Counted from the first letter of the stretch, positions 12,601-24,612 are shown. The stretch: 64,000 bases of DNA from Gymnogyps californianus (GCF_018139145.2 NC_059471.1:207657494-207721493); one strand, 5' to 3'. Notes: generated from the sequence alone by a model not told the origin. Numbers and translations: made by a program.

Positions 12601-15600
12601 GGAAGAAAGAAAGAAAGACCAACATAATGAGAAACTGAAACAATTCTGAAATGTGCCCAAGAAAGGAACTTTGTAGATTGAATAGACTTAGATGCCAGAT
12701 TAAGTTTAATGCAGTTATTTATGTAAGACAATAATTTGGCATGAAAGAAGTTTACCAACCATACCCATAAAAACTGCAGTCAGCTGTACAGATGGAAAGT
12801 CACCAAAATAAAACCAGCTGTCCAAGGAGGCATCTCTAGCTTGTCACAATTAAACTGTTTCTCAGAAAGGTATCCGGAGGATGATGTGATTATTTTAACT
12901 TCTGAAATTTATTTTCTTGGCAAAAGAGCCATCGTGGAAAAAAATCTACAACTTTTAGAAAGCAGTTTGAAATACAGATATATAATATAGAGATAATTTT
13001 TTCCTTATTTTTACATTGGCTTTCAGTCTAGTTGTTGAGCAGATTCAGGAAATGCAAAAAGATATTTCTTTTTGGCTTTGCATTGCATATTACCACTCAC
13101 ACACACATCCCCATGCACACATACCCCTCATTAGCAGCTGCAAAGATTGCCGTGTTACTTGGAACCCAATTTCGTATTTATGCTAAGCCCTACCGTTGTA
13201 ACCCTCTCCTATAGTCAGCGTGAAAGCTCAAGAAGCTCAGGATAATGCTAACAACTGATAGTATATTCTAAAATTGGATGGTAGATGCAAAAGGACAGGT
13301 CTTTTTCTTCCAAGAAAAGGTTATCTGCTCAGCAGGATGCTGGGACCCATTGGCAGAAACAAATGTTCTGCAGTTTATACTCTGACTTGCTGCATCTAAC
13401 CTCTGGCTAAATTACTGAGAGGATTTTCCCTTGTAAGATTTGTCTTCTTATGCATTTTGCACAAGAATTAAATCCCCACCATTTCGCATTGCATTCCACA
13501 ATCTTTACAAGCATTTGGTGTCTCCTCCGAGGCACCCAGCACGTTGTGCCCTTCTTTTGTGATGGGGTCTCAGCCACCGCTGAGGATGTCCGGGCAGGGA
13601 GTGGGGGGTAAAGAGAAAATCACAAGCAGGCAGAGCAGGGATTTGGGCAAAACAAAGAGTGACAGACTGCTGAGGGCAGCAAAACAGCCCCTCTGAGGAG
13701 TGATGAGAGCCTTGCTGCATGTTGTATACATAAAAATAGTGCTGCCGGCCAAGGCCAGGAGTCGTAGGAAGAGCTGGAGCTGAGGGGAGACAGAGGGAGC
13801 AGCCAGTCCCCAGCTGGGCCAGCACCGAGGACTGCCAGGCATGGCTGGGCTCATCAGACAGCACATGGGTGGAGGCCCACAAGCCATTGAAAACTCTTGC
13901 AGCTAGATTTTGCCAACACATCTGACTAATCTGGAGCATGTTCCCAGCTCTGCTTCGCCGCAGCAATGCTTTACGTGTAGGTACTAACCTAATGTTCAGG
14001 AACAGCTCTACTATCCTCTAAGGGCACTGCCAAAAAAACCAACAGAAAAAAGATGGGGTAACAGCGAGGATGTCCTCACCCCTTCCCAGTTCTTTGTAGT
14101 TGCCATACTTCTCCACTGCAAGGTAGAAACATTGCTCACATCATGCCAATTCTCCTACTATTCATGCTTCTCAAGCAAGCGTGGAGATCAATCCTTTCTC
14201 ACCTGTATGATCAATCCTTTCTCACCTCCATGCTGCCTTCTAGCCTCTACCCTTCAACCCCACCTCAACTGTAATGGGGAGAAAGTGAAATTCCAACACT
14301 CATCCAGTACAAGTAATTGCAAAATATTCAGGGCAACCCTCTCGTCTCCACATCAAGAGGCCCAGTTATCCTGCTTTCAAATCTCCTTGGAAAAGTTCGA
14401 AATGCTTAAGTGGCAAACTAATGTTCAGCATAAAGATCCAAAGGGGAGATATTAGGCTTTCCGAGGGAGACTGCGCATTTCCCTTCCAACCCTGGCCTCA
14501 GTTGAAGTATTACAATAATGACAGATGAGCTCCTCCAATAAGAGGCTTTCCTTTCCTTGACTTCAATGCACAATTTTCCAGAGTTTTATGCAACATTTTA
14601 ATCTCTATATTCTCCTGCTATGTTGCTTATGAAAATGGCATTAATAGAAACAGAAAATCTGTTAAGCAGGGTAAGTGCTGTATTACATGCGAGAGCAAAA
14701 CAAGCAGCCCCTGGCACTGAGCACCAAAAGGATTCCATTAAACAGAAGGAATACAGTCTTCCAACTGGCAGAGTATCATTTCGCTTTGTTGACAGTATAT
14801 AGTATAATGATTATCTACAGCTGGGATGGGGAAGTATAAATCACGTTAAATTTTTAAAATATACTTAGCTATGCAGACCACAGGAATACACAACATTCAT
14901 ACATCGATTATGGCTATGGGATTTTATTATTTTTTTTAAGCAATAGTTATTTATAGGAGCTAAGTGCAACTCCCACATCTTCATTAGCAACTGCTTCAGA
15001 TCATCCAAACTACAGAAAGTGCTGAGAAATTTGAATAAACATACTTGGCTGACAGTCTTTTCACAGAAAAATATATCTTTAATTTAAATAAATCTTTAAC
15101 ATTCACTCTTTTGCAATATACCAATCTACTTTTTGCTTTGATTAAAAAGTCATTTTTGGTTTCACTAGATTAACATTATCAAAGAGATACTGTCTAAGAA
15201 TACTAAATAGTAAGAATATCTGAACAAGGAAGAAAACTCCCTGATAAAGTTACTAGCTACAGATTTATTTCTTTGTGCAAGTGACAGAGACTTACAGGAT
15301 ATTGATAATGACTAGGCAAGTAGTCTATAGGAATCTTGCACATTTATCTTTCACCAATCACCATCTTACGTTTTATATATTAAAAAGAAACTCAGAAACT
15401 GATAGTGTGGACAGCTTGCTGACATTAAAATTTCTCAGTGTTTTCTTCACTCTCCTTTTTCTTTACCCATTAATATAACCCAAATGTAATAGTCAGCAAC
15501 CTCGGTAACACAGAACTTTGTCTTCGCACACAACTTAGGGCATGGGATTCCAAACCTAAAAGATCCATTTACAGAAGAAATAACACTTATTATTAGGTAC

Positions 15601-18179
15601 ATTTAAAATCAGCTTTGACAGAACAGTAATAGAAAAAGTATGGACATGCATTAGCAAAAGATTTCTTTTTTTCCTATTTTTAAATTCTGTCTTCATCATT
15701 TAGCTTGTTTTTCATATATAAGAATAATAAATATGTAGGCAAATATTAATCTTTCTTAAAAACATCCCAGGAAAAAAAATTCAACGTCCCGTACAAAGAT
15801 ACCATGTATGTTTAGAAAGCAATCAATATATTTTCAGAAAGGAATGGCACAACTTGCCCTTGCCTACATTGTAAAAATCCAGACACTTCTGTTGAAGATC
15901 ATATATTTTTAAAAAGCAAGGTAAGCACAATGGCAGCGTGTGGTAAAAATCGTCTTTCTTGCCCATGAGGCAAACAATGGGATTGATTAATATTAAGGCG
16001 GGTGGGGGAGGAAAGTTAAGAAAGGGAGGGTTGCCAAGAAACCGTCACTATGAAAGCTGGCCAGAAAACAAGTTCTACTCTGTGAAAAATTCTGAAGTTT
16101 TGGAAATCTAATTTTCCTCCACATAAGATGAACCATCCATTCCTAAGCTGGAGAGCGCATTGGTTAGGGCACAACCCTATTCATCAGCCTACTGATACTG
16201 GCAGTACTGAGGCTGTCTCTCAATCTCTCCTGTTGGAATATTAGATAGATTAAATATTCATTGAGCTTGGTAAACTACAGACCAGCACTAAAAGCCTACA
16301 GTCAGGGAGAACAAGGACTTTCATTCAAGAAAAACATCCTGACTATCAAGAGAGTAAGCATGACCTAGCTTCTTATGAACTTGGCTATAGACCAGTTTCT
16401 GTATCTTTGGCCCATGGAATAAAGTTGAGGGGGGGCGTTTAGTCCACTTGTTTTCCCAACTAGCCCATCAGTTGATGAGTTTCTGTCACAGGTGAGGGTT
16501 TCTCAACAGCAGGTATCACAAGCTATTGTGAATGTCTCCTGCTGCAAATGTCTCTTTCTTTTGTTTTGGGGGAACCAAGCCAAAGAAAGTTTCTGTTTAA
16601 AAGGAATTATTTTTGTGAAAAGTTTTGATGGGTCAGCATTTTCCAGTTAAAAAAAAAAAACCAAACATTTCCTCAGAAAATTCCTAACCAGCTCTAGTCA
16701 TCACTTTTCAGAGAGGTCGCATGGCCATAAAATGGAAATTGCAATGTATGTGGAAAAGGAGTTCAGAAAAGTGTAGTAGCATAGCATCTGTATCTCTGTG
16801 TCACCTGCTAAGAATGCCCACAAAAACGAAATCATCATTGAGCAGACTGAGCACAGAAGCTCTGGTGAGATGTTCAGCATCCTACAGAACCACGCTCTTA
16901 CTGTACGGGAAAAATGACAGGTTTTACTGCACATGATGCTGCCAGGTTTTTTTGACTTGCCCACTCAGATCACAAAATACTCCACTTTGAAATCCTATTT
17001 CAAAACATTTATTTTTTTAATTAGAAAACATAGTTGTGTCTTGGAAGCCATCAACATCACTTGCCGTACATGTTGCCTGATGCCCTCAGACCTTGCCCCA
17101 GGAGCCAGATGCTGCGTGTGCCTGCCCTCGCTCTGCCCGCTCCTGGCAGACCCCTTCCCTGAATTGTGGCTGTCTTTTGTTTCTGTCTGTGCAAAGGTCT
17201 GACCCTAACAATGTTGCCGGAAGGAAGGAAGGAAAGGTTTGTAGAAACCTTTGCAAACTTTTTTTTCCCCTTAAACGTCTCCCCAGAGGGCCAATAGAAA
17301 CACAGTGTTAGCTCTTCAGATATCCAGTCCGAGGGGGACACTTCAGGAAAGAAATTCAGCTAAAGAGCTTCCAGCACTTGATTACTTATTGTTTGTTCCT
17401 TCCCCCCCTGCTCTGCCTCCCGGATTTCATCGGGAGCGTCTCATGAAATTACAAGTATTTCAGTCTGGAAATAGCACGTTCGTGCTGCTGAACTTCAGCA
17501 AGGACACTCCCTTTCAGCAAGGTACTATCCTGTGTTTGGGGTATTCCTTGGCAATTTCTGTTACTTAACATTTATTCTACCACTTGCAAATTAAGGATAC
17601 ACGTTCATGTCCTGATAACGGCCGGCAGCACCTATGGGCAACGATGAGATTTCCTTCTCCCGCTCTCAGCGCCTCCAGGGCTCCCCGTCCTGAGCGAGCC
17701 CCGAGTTCCCCTCTCTCCCGGGCAGGAGGTGGCGGGAAGCAGCGACCTCCCCGCAAACCACCGAAGCGTGCCGTGCCTCCCCGCACAGCGCTGGCCGCGG
17801 AACACCCTGCCGCCGGCAGAGCGCGGCTTGTCCCGACCCGCCGCGCTGTCCCCCCCGCACCGCACCGCTCCGCACCGCTCCGCACCGCAGCCCTCCCCGG
17901 GCGCGGGAGGCGCTGGGCGGGCACCGGCGCACCTAAGCCCCCGCCCGGCCGCCGTCTGCGGGGCGAGGTGCCTGCCCCGCCGAGCAGGTAGGAGCTGATG
18001 GGGCGCTGGAGGTGGCGGGGTCTCCCCGCCTGCCCCACCTGCCGGGGAGGGGGGGGGGGGGGGTGCGCCCGGTGCACCGCCCCGAGCACCCACCCTCGCC
18101 ACGGCGGAGAGAAGGAGAGGGAAAACGATGCAGCTGTGAGGTGGAGGGGGGTCACTGGCGAAGTGATAGAAAAACTAAC
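6652..18179 (-). other. HGF intron 1 (complete)
   Basis: An 11.5-kb intron between the signal-peptide exon and exon 2. It is AT-rich apart from the CpG-island end at the right, a moderately GC-rich patch at 13500-13970, and a smaller one at 17050-17200. It contains a 19-bp direct duplication at 14186-14227 and possible tRNA-SINE remnants near 16150. I see no additional coding exon. First introns of this kind often hold enhancers, but none can be named from sequence alone. Confidence 0.85.
14186..14227. repeat. Short tandem duplication, period 23 bp
   Basis: The 19-mer GATCAATCCTTTCTCACCT occurs at 14186-14204 and again, identically, at 14209-14227. This looks like a recent local duplication within HGF intron 1. 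Confidence 0.9.
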
Positions 18180-18255
18180 CTGCCACTGGGATGGTGATGG
18201 GAAGCAGCAGCAGCTGATGGAGCAGCAAGGCTGGCAGGAGTTGGGTGGCCCACAT
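18180..18255 (-). CDS. HGF: HGF coding exon 1 (signal peptide)
   Basis: This is the start of the HGF coding sequence: 76 nt encoding 25 residues plus the first base of a split Glu codon. The peptide begins MWATQLLPALLLHQ and continues LLLLPITIPVA, a typical secretory signal with a leucine-rich core; human HGF begins MWVTKLLPALLLQH, which fixes the start. The ATG context is GCCAGCACCATGTGG, a strong Kozak sequence and close to the human one. The exon ends GCA G followed by donor GTTAGT; joining that G to the AG opening exon 2 gives GAG (Glu), the same split codon as in human. The segment is four codons shorter than human (25 complete codons against 29), the missing residues falling in the hydrophobic core. 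It lies inside the CpG island. Open reading frames on the opposite strand here are shadows. Confidence 0.97.
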
Positions 18256-18340
18256 GGTGCTGGCGGCCCCCCGGGCGGCTGGCGGGGAGGAGAAGAGGAG
18301 ATGGCTCCTCGGAAGGACCCTGTGCACAGCCGGTCACTAG
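18256..18340 (-). other. HGF: HGF 5' untranslated region (estimated)
   Basis: The bases directly before the ATG resemble the human HGF leader as I recall it. Shared stretches include CATCTCCTC about 50 bases before the start, CCGCCAGCC, and CAGCACC immediately before ATG. No intron is apparent between the TATA-like box and the ATG, so the leader would be roughly 85 nt, similar to the human one. The right-hand limit is an estimate from promoter spacing, not a mapped start site. Confidence 0.75.
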
Positions 18341-18363
18341 AGGAGGCAGAGTGAGCCGAGCTG

Positions 18364-18372
18364 CTTTTTATT
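18364..18372 (-). promoter_or_regulatory. TATA-like box of HGF
   Basis: On the minus strand the sequence reads GCAATAAAAAGCAG, a TATA-like element about 110 bp upstream of the ATG. Standard spacing of 25-30 bp predicts transcription starting near 18335-18342. The element sits at the upstream edge of the CpG island, where sequence becomes AT-richer for about 60 bp. Its position fits the predicted leader length, but function is inferred. Confidence 0.6.
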
Positions 18373-18429
18373 GCGATGATCTAAGTTTGTTGTGTGATTA
18401 ACTGGAAAGATCTGGGTCCCAACTCCCTC

Positions 18430-19060
18430 TTACGGTAAGAAACTGTTTAACAACATCCCCTCTCTGCCTCCTCTCCTCCTCCCCTCCCCAGGAGCTGCCT
18501 CCCCTCCCGCCCCACAGCCAGCCCAGGGAGAGGGCTCCCACCTCCCCATCCCTCCCTCCATCTTTCCCTCCCTCCTTCCCCCCCTGCCTCCCTCCCTCCC
18601 TCCATCCCTTAGGGGCTCATGAGGAGCAGCCAGGCTGGGCCAAGCCCCCCAGCTCTTGCCCCAGGGCTGATCTCTGCTGCTGCGCAGCCCCCCGGAGCCT
18701 GCCCCCAGCCCCTCCTGGCCCCACAGCCCCCTTTGCCCTCTCACCTGCAGCCAGAACAAACCTCTCTCTCCCTGCAGACATTTCCCTTCACAGCCTCCCC
18801 CTTTCTCCACCTCCCCCTTGGCCCCATCCCCAGGCAGCACCCTCATCCATAGCCATTTCAGCAGGACTCCCCCACCCCGTGGCCAGGGACAAAGCAAGGC
18901 CAGTTTCCCAGTAAGGAAACACCTTTCCTCCAACCTGCCCATGGCTGTCCCTGGCCACCAGCCTGGCCTTTCCATCACCCTCGTTGGCCATTTGACATGC
19001 CATTTCTCCAAAACTGTGGCAGCTCTGGGGAATCTAAAGGTCAAGTATCAGCTGGCTGGC
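18430..19060. promoter_or_regulatory. G-rich (sense strand), CpG-poor promoter-proximal block of HGF
   Basis: The plus strand is strongly C-rich with CCCTCC and CCCC runs, so the HGF sense strand is G-rich. CpG is scarce here, which separates this block from the adjoining island. The densest part, 18541-18609, gives repeated GGGAGGGAGG on the minus strand, able in principle to form G-quadruplexes, about 200-270 bp upstream of the predicted start. Such tracts bind Sp1/MAZ-type factors in many promoters; that role is inferred here. A 204-codon minus-strand ORF in the block is a composition artefact. Confidence 0.55.
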
Positions 19061-19561
19061 ATCACTCCATGGAGACAAGCCTCAGTCCAAAGCGAGGCCT
19101 GATCTTCCTTCTGTTGCAGGCAAAGTGGTTTTTATTCTATTGCACTTCATTTTAACCTCATGGAAGCAATGGTATTGGGTTTTGTTTAAAGTCATGAGAC
19201 CGGCCTTCGTGACACACGAGTGTTCAAAAATAAACACTTCAGGATAAATTCTGCCTTAATTTAAACTGTTCCTTTCTCCCATGCCCCCACCTACTGTCTA
19301 TAGCACAAGTTTGTGACAACACAGGAAACCGTTTCCCTCCATTTTCCACAAATAAACCAGAGACCTGCATGTGGCCCCATGCCATGTGAGTCAGAAAACG
19401 TGTCTCCTTCTCTAGCCCAGACTCCTTTGCCCAGACTTACTGTCCATACTGCTGATAAACACCTTTGAGTGAAACAGCTTTTCTTAAAAATGGGTTGCTT
19501 CCCAAGTCACAAATGTTCATTGTTAACTTTCATTCAATTTTTTCCTATGTTCCCAAAACTT

Positions 19562-19577
19562 CCCCCCCCCCCCCCCC
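19562..19577. repeat. Poly-C tract (16 C on plus; poly-G on HGF sense strand)
   Basis: A pure run of 16 C about 1.2 kb upstream of the predicted HGF start. It is likely to be length-variable between individuals. Sequence to both sides is ordinary AT-rich DNA. Confidence 0.9.
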
Positions 19578-22500
19578 AATTTATGCCCAGTGGCAAAACG
19601 TAAAATTTCCATTTGGGAATTACTGCCTTGGTAAGTGAAAGAAAGGGGACAGAAAGGAGTTGAGAGAGAGAGTCAGTGAAGAAAATATTTTGAACATTTG
19701 GCGTTACAGGAAAAACACATTTATGTGAGGAAAAAAGTACTTTCTGAAATCTGCAGAATGAAAATTATTTCTAGGAGGGTTTTTTTTGCTGTCTTTGTTG
19801 TTCTCCCAAGAATAAAAGTTAAGTTACAGGAGTTCCTTAGAGATGCACAACCTGAGAACAGAGAAAATGTATTCCAATGGGCAATGACCTTGTGTGAAAT
19901 CCCTGTCCACTGCAATTGATAGAACATGGGTATCTCACTTAGTTTTTGTTTTTCTCCCTGTGCTTAAAGATAGACATAAATATAAAGAATAAGCCACAAA
20001 AATGATCATAGCACCATGCTGAGCCCCAAATAGCCACATTCGGTTAACCAGATGTATTTGACTTGTTGTCCATGCATGTGATGAGTGACCCTTTTTTGTA
20101 TAAAGCACAAAATCATGTGCCATTAAAGTCAAGTAGATTTTTTTGCCACTGACTTCCCTGAGGGCAGTATTTGGCCTGTAGTCAGATTTCTCCTGAATTT
20201 TAGGAAGATTTCTGCTGTGTCTCTTGAGGACTAGGGTGCTCCCTAATGGAGAAAGTATTTTGCTACATAGATTCCTATTACTAATACATAGTCCTGTGTA
20301 TTATTCATGATGTATCTGCAGCTCTGCTTGAGAGCTCACGTCATGGGCATAAGCTTCTTTGGCTGCATATATTATGCCAGGCAGGTGCAACTCCATAGTC
20401 CTAGTTCTCTATTTGTCCAATTTTGGGGACCTGCTGGAGGACACCTCTGCCTTTTACATAAGCCCTACATATCTCCCCTCAGTGGAAACTAGGACACACA
20501 GAGTGGAGGGCCAGGGACAGAAGGGAGATTAGAAAGGGAAAGATCCTATATATTCAGATGCTCTCTTTGTAGGCAGTCAAGACAAAGGTTTGCATCTGGA
20601 TCTGGGAAATGAAAATGCTCTTTGGTCTCGCATCATATACTGCGAAATGTAGTATGATCCTTTTTCTGTGTCTTCTTGCCCCATGTATTTTACAACTGAA
20701 GCATAATATTTTAGTTCAGTTCAATCAAATTTTACCTTGAAACGAATTTCAATATGAAGGAGGGCTGTAAAAATTGCATTTCATGCTTAAGTTTTCAAAA
20801 AGAATTCCATGTGAAGTTTCAGTCTTCACACAGAGAAACTAAAGACCTAAACATGATAATCAAAAGGTGTAGGTTTTATGCAAGAATATTCTGTTATGTT
20901 TTCTGACCTTTTGAGGACATGTTTTCTGACCTATAAATCTCTTTCTCTTTTTCTGTTTTTGGGGCTTAGCTGAGAGTGGGGATTTTTGGTTTTCTTTTTT
21001 TTTTCTTCTGTTTTTTTTGGCAGCTTTGCAAACTTGCCCTGATAACCTGACTTTCAAATCAGTGTAGCTCTATATTAAGAAAGTAGCATAACATTTCTGT
21101 AGAAGATATCTAAAAAGAAAAGAGTTACTGCACAATTTACCAAAGATGTGTTTGCTCTGGACTGCCTACATGAGTAAAAAAGTTTGAAAAACTTTATTTT
21201 GGTTGGAAAAGTAAGCAGACATGACCAAATACACAGAAACTGCTGTTTTTATATTCTCTTTTCTGACCATAACCACAGTTGGATCTGTTTTTCAGATGTA
21301 ACTTGCCGTTCAGAAATGCTAGATATTCACAGTTTTGGCAGGAATCTTCACACACTCACAGAGTAATACCAAGTCACAATTAGATTTAAAGAAAGCTTTT
21401 CTGAATGAACCAGCATCTGTCATATGAATCACCTCTTGTGTTCAAAATAAACCTTTTTACTTCTTGATTTATCTGGTATAGGTATCACTCTGTCAAGGTC
21501 CTACTGGATAATAAGCCCAATAAAATAAACAAGTGCATGTAGTAATTGTTGTTCAACACTGAGCTGATTGATAAAAAAGTCTCAGGCTGCCTGAGAAGTT
21601 TAAACCAAGGAATTGTGCTTCACATTTCAAGCAGGATAAATTTTTATTGTCTTTATGAACTGAGCTTCAGACTAGGAAGGGAAAAGACTGAGGTATGGAC
21701 TGTGAGGTTTGACACTGCTGGGAAAGGCAGAGTTTAAGCAGAGCTACAGCACATGCCGGGTGTCAATACTTGCTGAGGCACCTCAGCCAGAGCTCCAGCT
21801 GGACACATGGCACCTTCCAGCCTAATCCCCAAGCCTTCTTCATGCAGAAAGAAAAAGGCAAATAGGGCAGGAAGGCTGAAAGGAAGAGGGGGAAGAAGGG
21901 GATAACAAGATCCAAGCACAGGGATTAATGTCTAGTTGAAAGCAGAAGCTCAGAAATTCCCCTGAGTCCACCATTTTAGATTCAGCCAAAAGGATTTTGC
22001 ATGTCATCATACTAAATGCTGCAGATGTGATCTGCTAGTCCCAGAGGGCAAATTCACCACACCAGTCAAGTGTTTAGAGTCCCATGCAGTGAAGCAGGAG
22101 AGTGTGGCACCTCAGATGAGGCTTCTTGTGGATTAGCCACCAGGGAAAACCAAGGATGAAGACAAGAGCCACACCTCCCTCTGCAATGTAGGCACTAACC
22201 TACAGTCCTGAGCCAGTCACCTCTGCAAACACCGCATTCACAGGTAAAATTCCATGTGTATTTAATAACCTAAACTGTCTAGCTTTAAAAAGCTTCTTAC
22301 TCCTTCAGCCCATGTCAGAGCTTACAAATAAAAATTAGTCAGGGGCTATTACCTGGCTTTGTAGGCACAAGGTATGGTATGATTTGGCTTGAAACTATAC
22401 AGTTGCACTTTCCTCTACTCTAAAACAGACTTGTGCAAGCAGCTTCACACCTTGAATGAGCACTTTCATGGCACAAACATGCAAGATAATGCAGGGCACA

Positions 22501-24612
22501 TGCAAAATACGAAACAGTCTAGATTATCATTTTAGACACAGATGCATGCTCCTGGGGAATGAGAAGTATGGTTTTGAAGTTGCTGAAGTTAAAAAGGAAC
22601 ATGAGCTCCAAAGTGACTTGGTTGTGCTTGGTTCCACCCATTATAATTCAGATATATTCATAATATTCAAACATACATAATTCACAACTCTCCCCACACC
22701 CAGTCTCCCAGGTGCTCAGGTTTGGGTCCTAAACCCTAGTCAGGTAATCCAGCATTCATCCCTGCAGTCAGTTAATAACATAAATCCTTTATGGTTTTCC
22801 TGTGTAAGACATATTGTAACTGCTTTTTACATATATGTTATATGCTAACTAAGAATAGTTAAGATGAATAACAAAACATTTTTTAAGTTCTAGTATGAAC
22901 ACCATTTAAGCCATTTATGGCATGGTGCCCAACGGCAGATGATGATAATACAGTTTGGAAATTACTATTTCCAGTATTTTGGGAAAAAATAATAAAAGAA
23001 AAATGCGAGAATCTATATACAGCACATTGCTATTAGTAGGAAATATCTGATCAAAATTTAGATATTTCCACACCTAAATGTTTTATCTACAAGGAGATAA
23101 ATTTTGCAAACAAATTTGCATGCAAAATGGTTAAATGGTTATGTTCATAAAAATTCCCAGTAATATCCATTTGAAGTTTTTGGGAATGTGCTGCATTGTG
23201 GCTATACGCTTTTAGGAACGCAAAAAAATCCCTCACTCTACTCAGAAGAATCATTCCTTGTACGTACTCAGAGTTTAGGTATATTGACTGAGGATGTTAA
23301 ACTTTTTGTTTAAATTTGTTTGTTTCCTCTTCTATTAGTCTCTGCAGTGCCAAGAAAGTCTAGAAAGGATAAATGTCATTGGTAGTACTGTTAAATAGAT
23401 TCTGATGTACTTTGCCTGTATTACTCAGGGCCTAATTTGATCTGCAAAACCTTTACAATAGATTTTTTTTGTGCAAGCATGTAAGAAAAAATGAACCTCT
23501 CTTTGACCTTAGTCTACTAAAATCAAGTTGTGGTACTGGCCATTGGAAAAACAAACAGAAGCTGAATACATTTGATATGAAACAACAGCCCCAGAAGCCC
23601 TTAATTTACATGCCATAGTTACTGAGTTACTTCTTTGAAGATAGTTACCCTCTACACTATTTAACCATTCAAATATGCATCCATTAGTGCTTCTCCATAA
23701 GTGTTTCACTTTTAGCAAATAAAAAAGTGTTTTTTCATGCTTATTAGAAGATACATTCTCTAGGACAAAGTAGTCTGAAAATCAAAGGTTTGGCCAAATT
23801 AATCTGTGGTTATCGCCCAGACTTCAGATCTCCATTTTTCCAGCTGTTGTTCTTTTTTGATTCAGAAAGCCTTCATGCCTTTGCATATTTAGGTAAACTA
23901 CAAAGCTTAATCATGATCAAGGAAATCTACATTTGTATATATATTTTTAAGGGCATTTCATCTCTTTTATTGTTGAAAAGCTTGAAAATATCAGCCCAAA
24001 ATATTCAGCCACTAAGGAAATCTCCAAATCACATTGATTTTAAAATCACCTGCTTTTTAAAGAAATTTAATGATTTTAGTGCCTGAGCTAAGGTGTGTAT
24101 ATATGTGATTTTGACAATACAGTAATGCTTACTCTGAAACTTTTATATGTACAGATAATTCACCCTTCCCTCTGCAATTGGTAAGTCAGTGAAAACCAAG
24201 AGTGTACTTAAGTAAAACCACTGAACATATCTGGCTGCATATTTTTTCACTTAACAGACTAACCATAAAAGTGAGAGTAGTTTTTCTAAGATCGTTTTAA
24301 GTGTTAAATTAAACTGGAGAACAATTTTTTGATTTCCTGGAGCATTTTTTGTTTTCAGTAATTGCTCTTATTTTAAAAATAAATAAACTTTTGAAGGATT
24401 TCAAACCAGGACACCATTTTTGCTGATAAATTAAAAAAAAATTAGTGTACAAAAAAATCCAAACAAACAAATAAACAAACAGAAAGGATTTCCAGGAAAA
24501 TTTTGACAAAAACAATGCAGAGATGTTAATGCAAACCCATGTATTGTTTTGTGCAACTTAAATGTGTGCTTTTAAGTTGGGAAAAGTTTAAAACAGTTTC
24601 TCTGCAGTATAC

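Larger units (their letters stand above)
1..18340 (-). other. HGF: HGF gene, 5' part (exons 1-4 and introns; 3' part beyond window)
   Basis: Hepatocyte growth factor is a secreted, plasminogen-like ligand of the MET receptor tyrosine kinase that drives growth, motility and morphogenesis of epithelial, muscle and other cells. Four consecutive coding exons on the minus strand translate to the start of HGF in the right order: signal peptide, N-terminal domain, and first half of kringle 1. Introns are about 11.5 kb (intron 1), 4.7 kb (intron 2) and 0.6 kb (intron 3); intron 4 runs off the left edge. The four coding segments total 470 nt, 156 codons plus two bases, without a stop or frameshift, so this is an intact gene and not a retrocopy. 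All junctions are GT-AG and phases match between exons. The right boundary is an estimated transcription start placed about 30 bp downstream of a TATA-like box. Identification rests on recall of the human protein, but agreement in four exons and their lengths makes it very secure. Confidence 0.97.
17620..18350. promoter_or_regulatory. CpG island over HGF exon 1 and the start of intron 1
   Basis: This stretch is very GC-rich and dense in CG dinucleotides, unlike its AT-rich surroundings. It covers the 5' leader, exon 1 and about 550 bp of intron 1, a common layout for vertebrate promoters. Internal low-complexity pieces include decamer repeats of CGCACCGCTC at 17861-17889 and a run of 15 G at 18049-18063. 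Several ORFs of 90-190 codons cross the island on both strands because stop codons are rare in GC-rich DNA; none resembles a known protein. Confidence 0.85.

Noticed and set aside
16140..16260. Possible tRNA-derived SINE remnant (GAGAGCGCATTGGTTAGGGCAC)
   Set aside because: The A-box-like words are suggestive, but there is no clear B box, tail or target duplication, so I did not list it as a feature.
17577..18155. Overlapping ORFs of 88-192 codons on both strands in the CpG island
   Set aside because: They are open only because stop codons are rare in GC-rich DNA. Products are Pro/Arg/Gly/Ala-rich without domains, and the region is HGF promoter and intron 1 on the minus strand.
18430..19044. 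204-codon minus-strand ORF upstream of HGF
   Set aside because: Gly/Arg/Glu-rich low complexity from G-rich promoter sequence; it lies upstream of the predicted HGF start and has no homologue I know.
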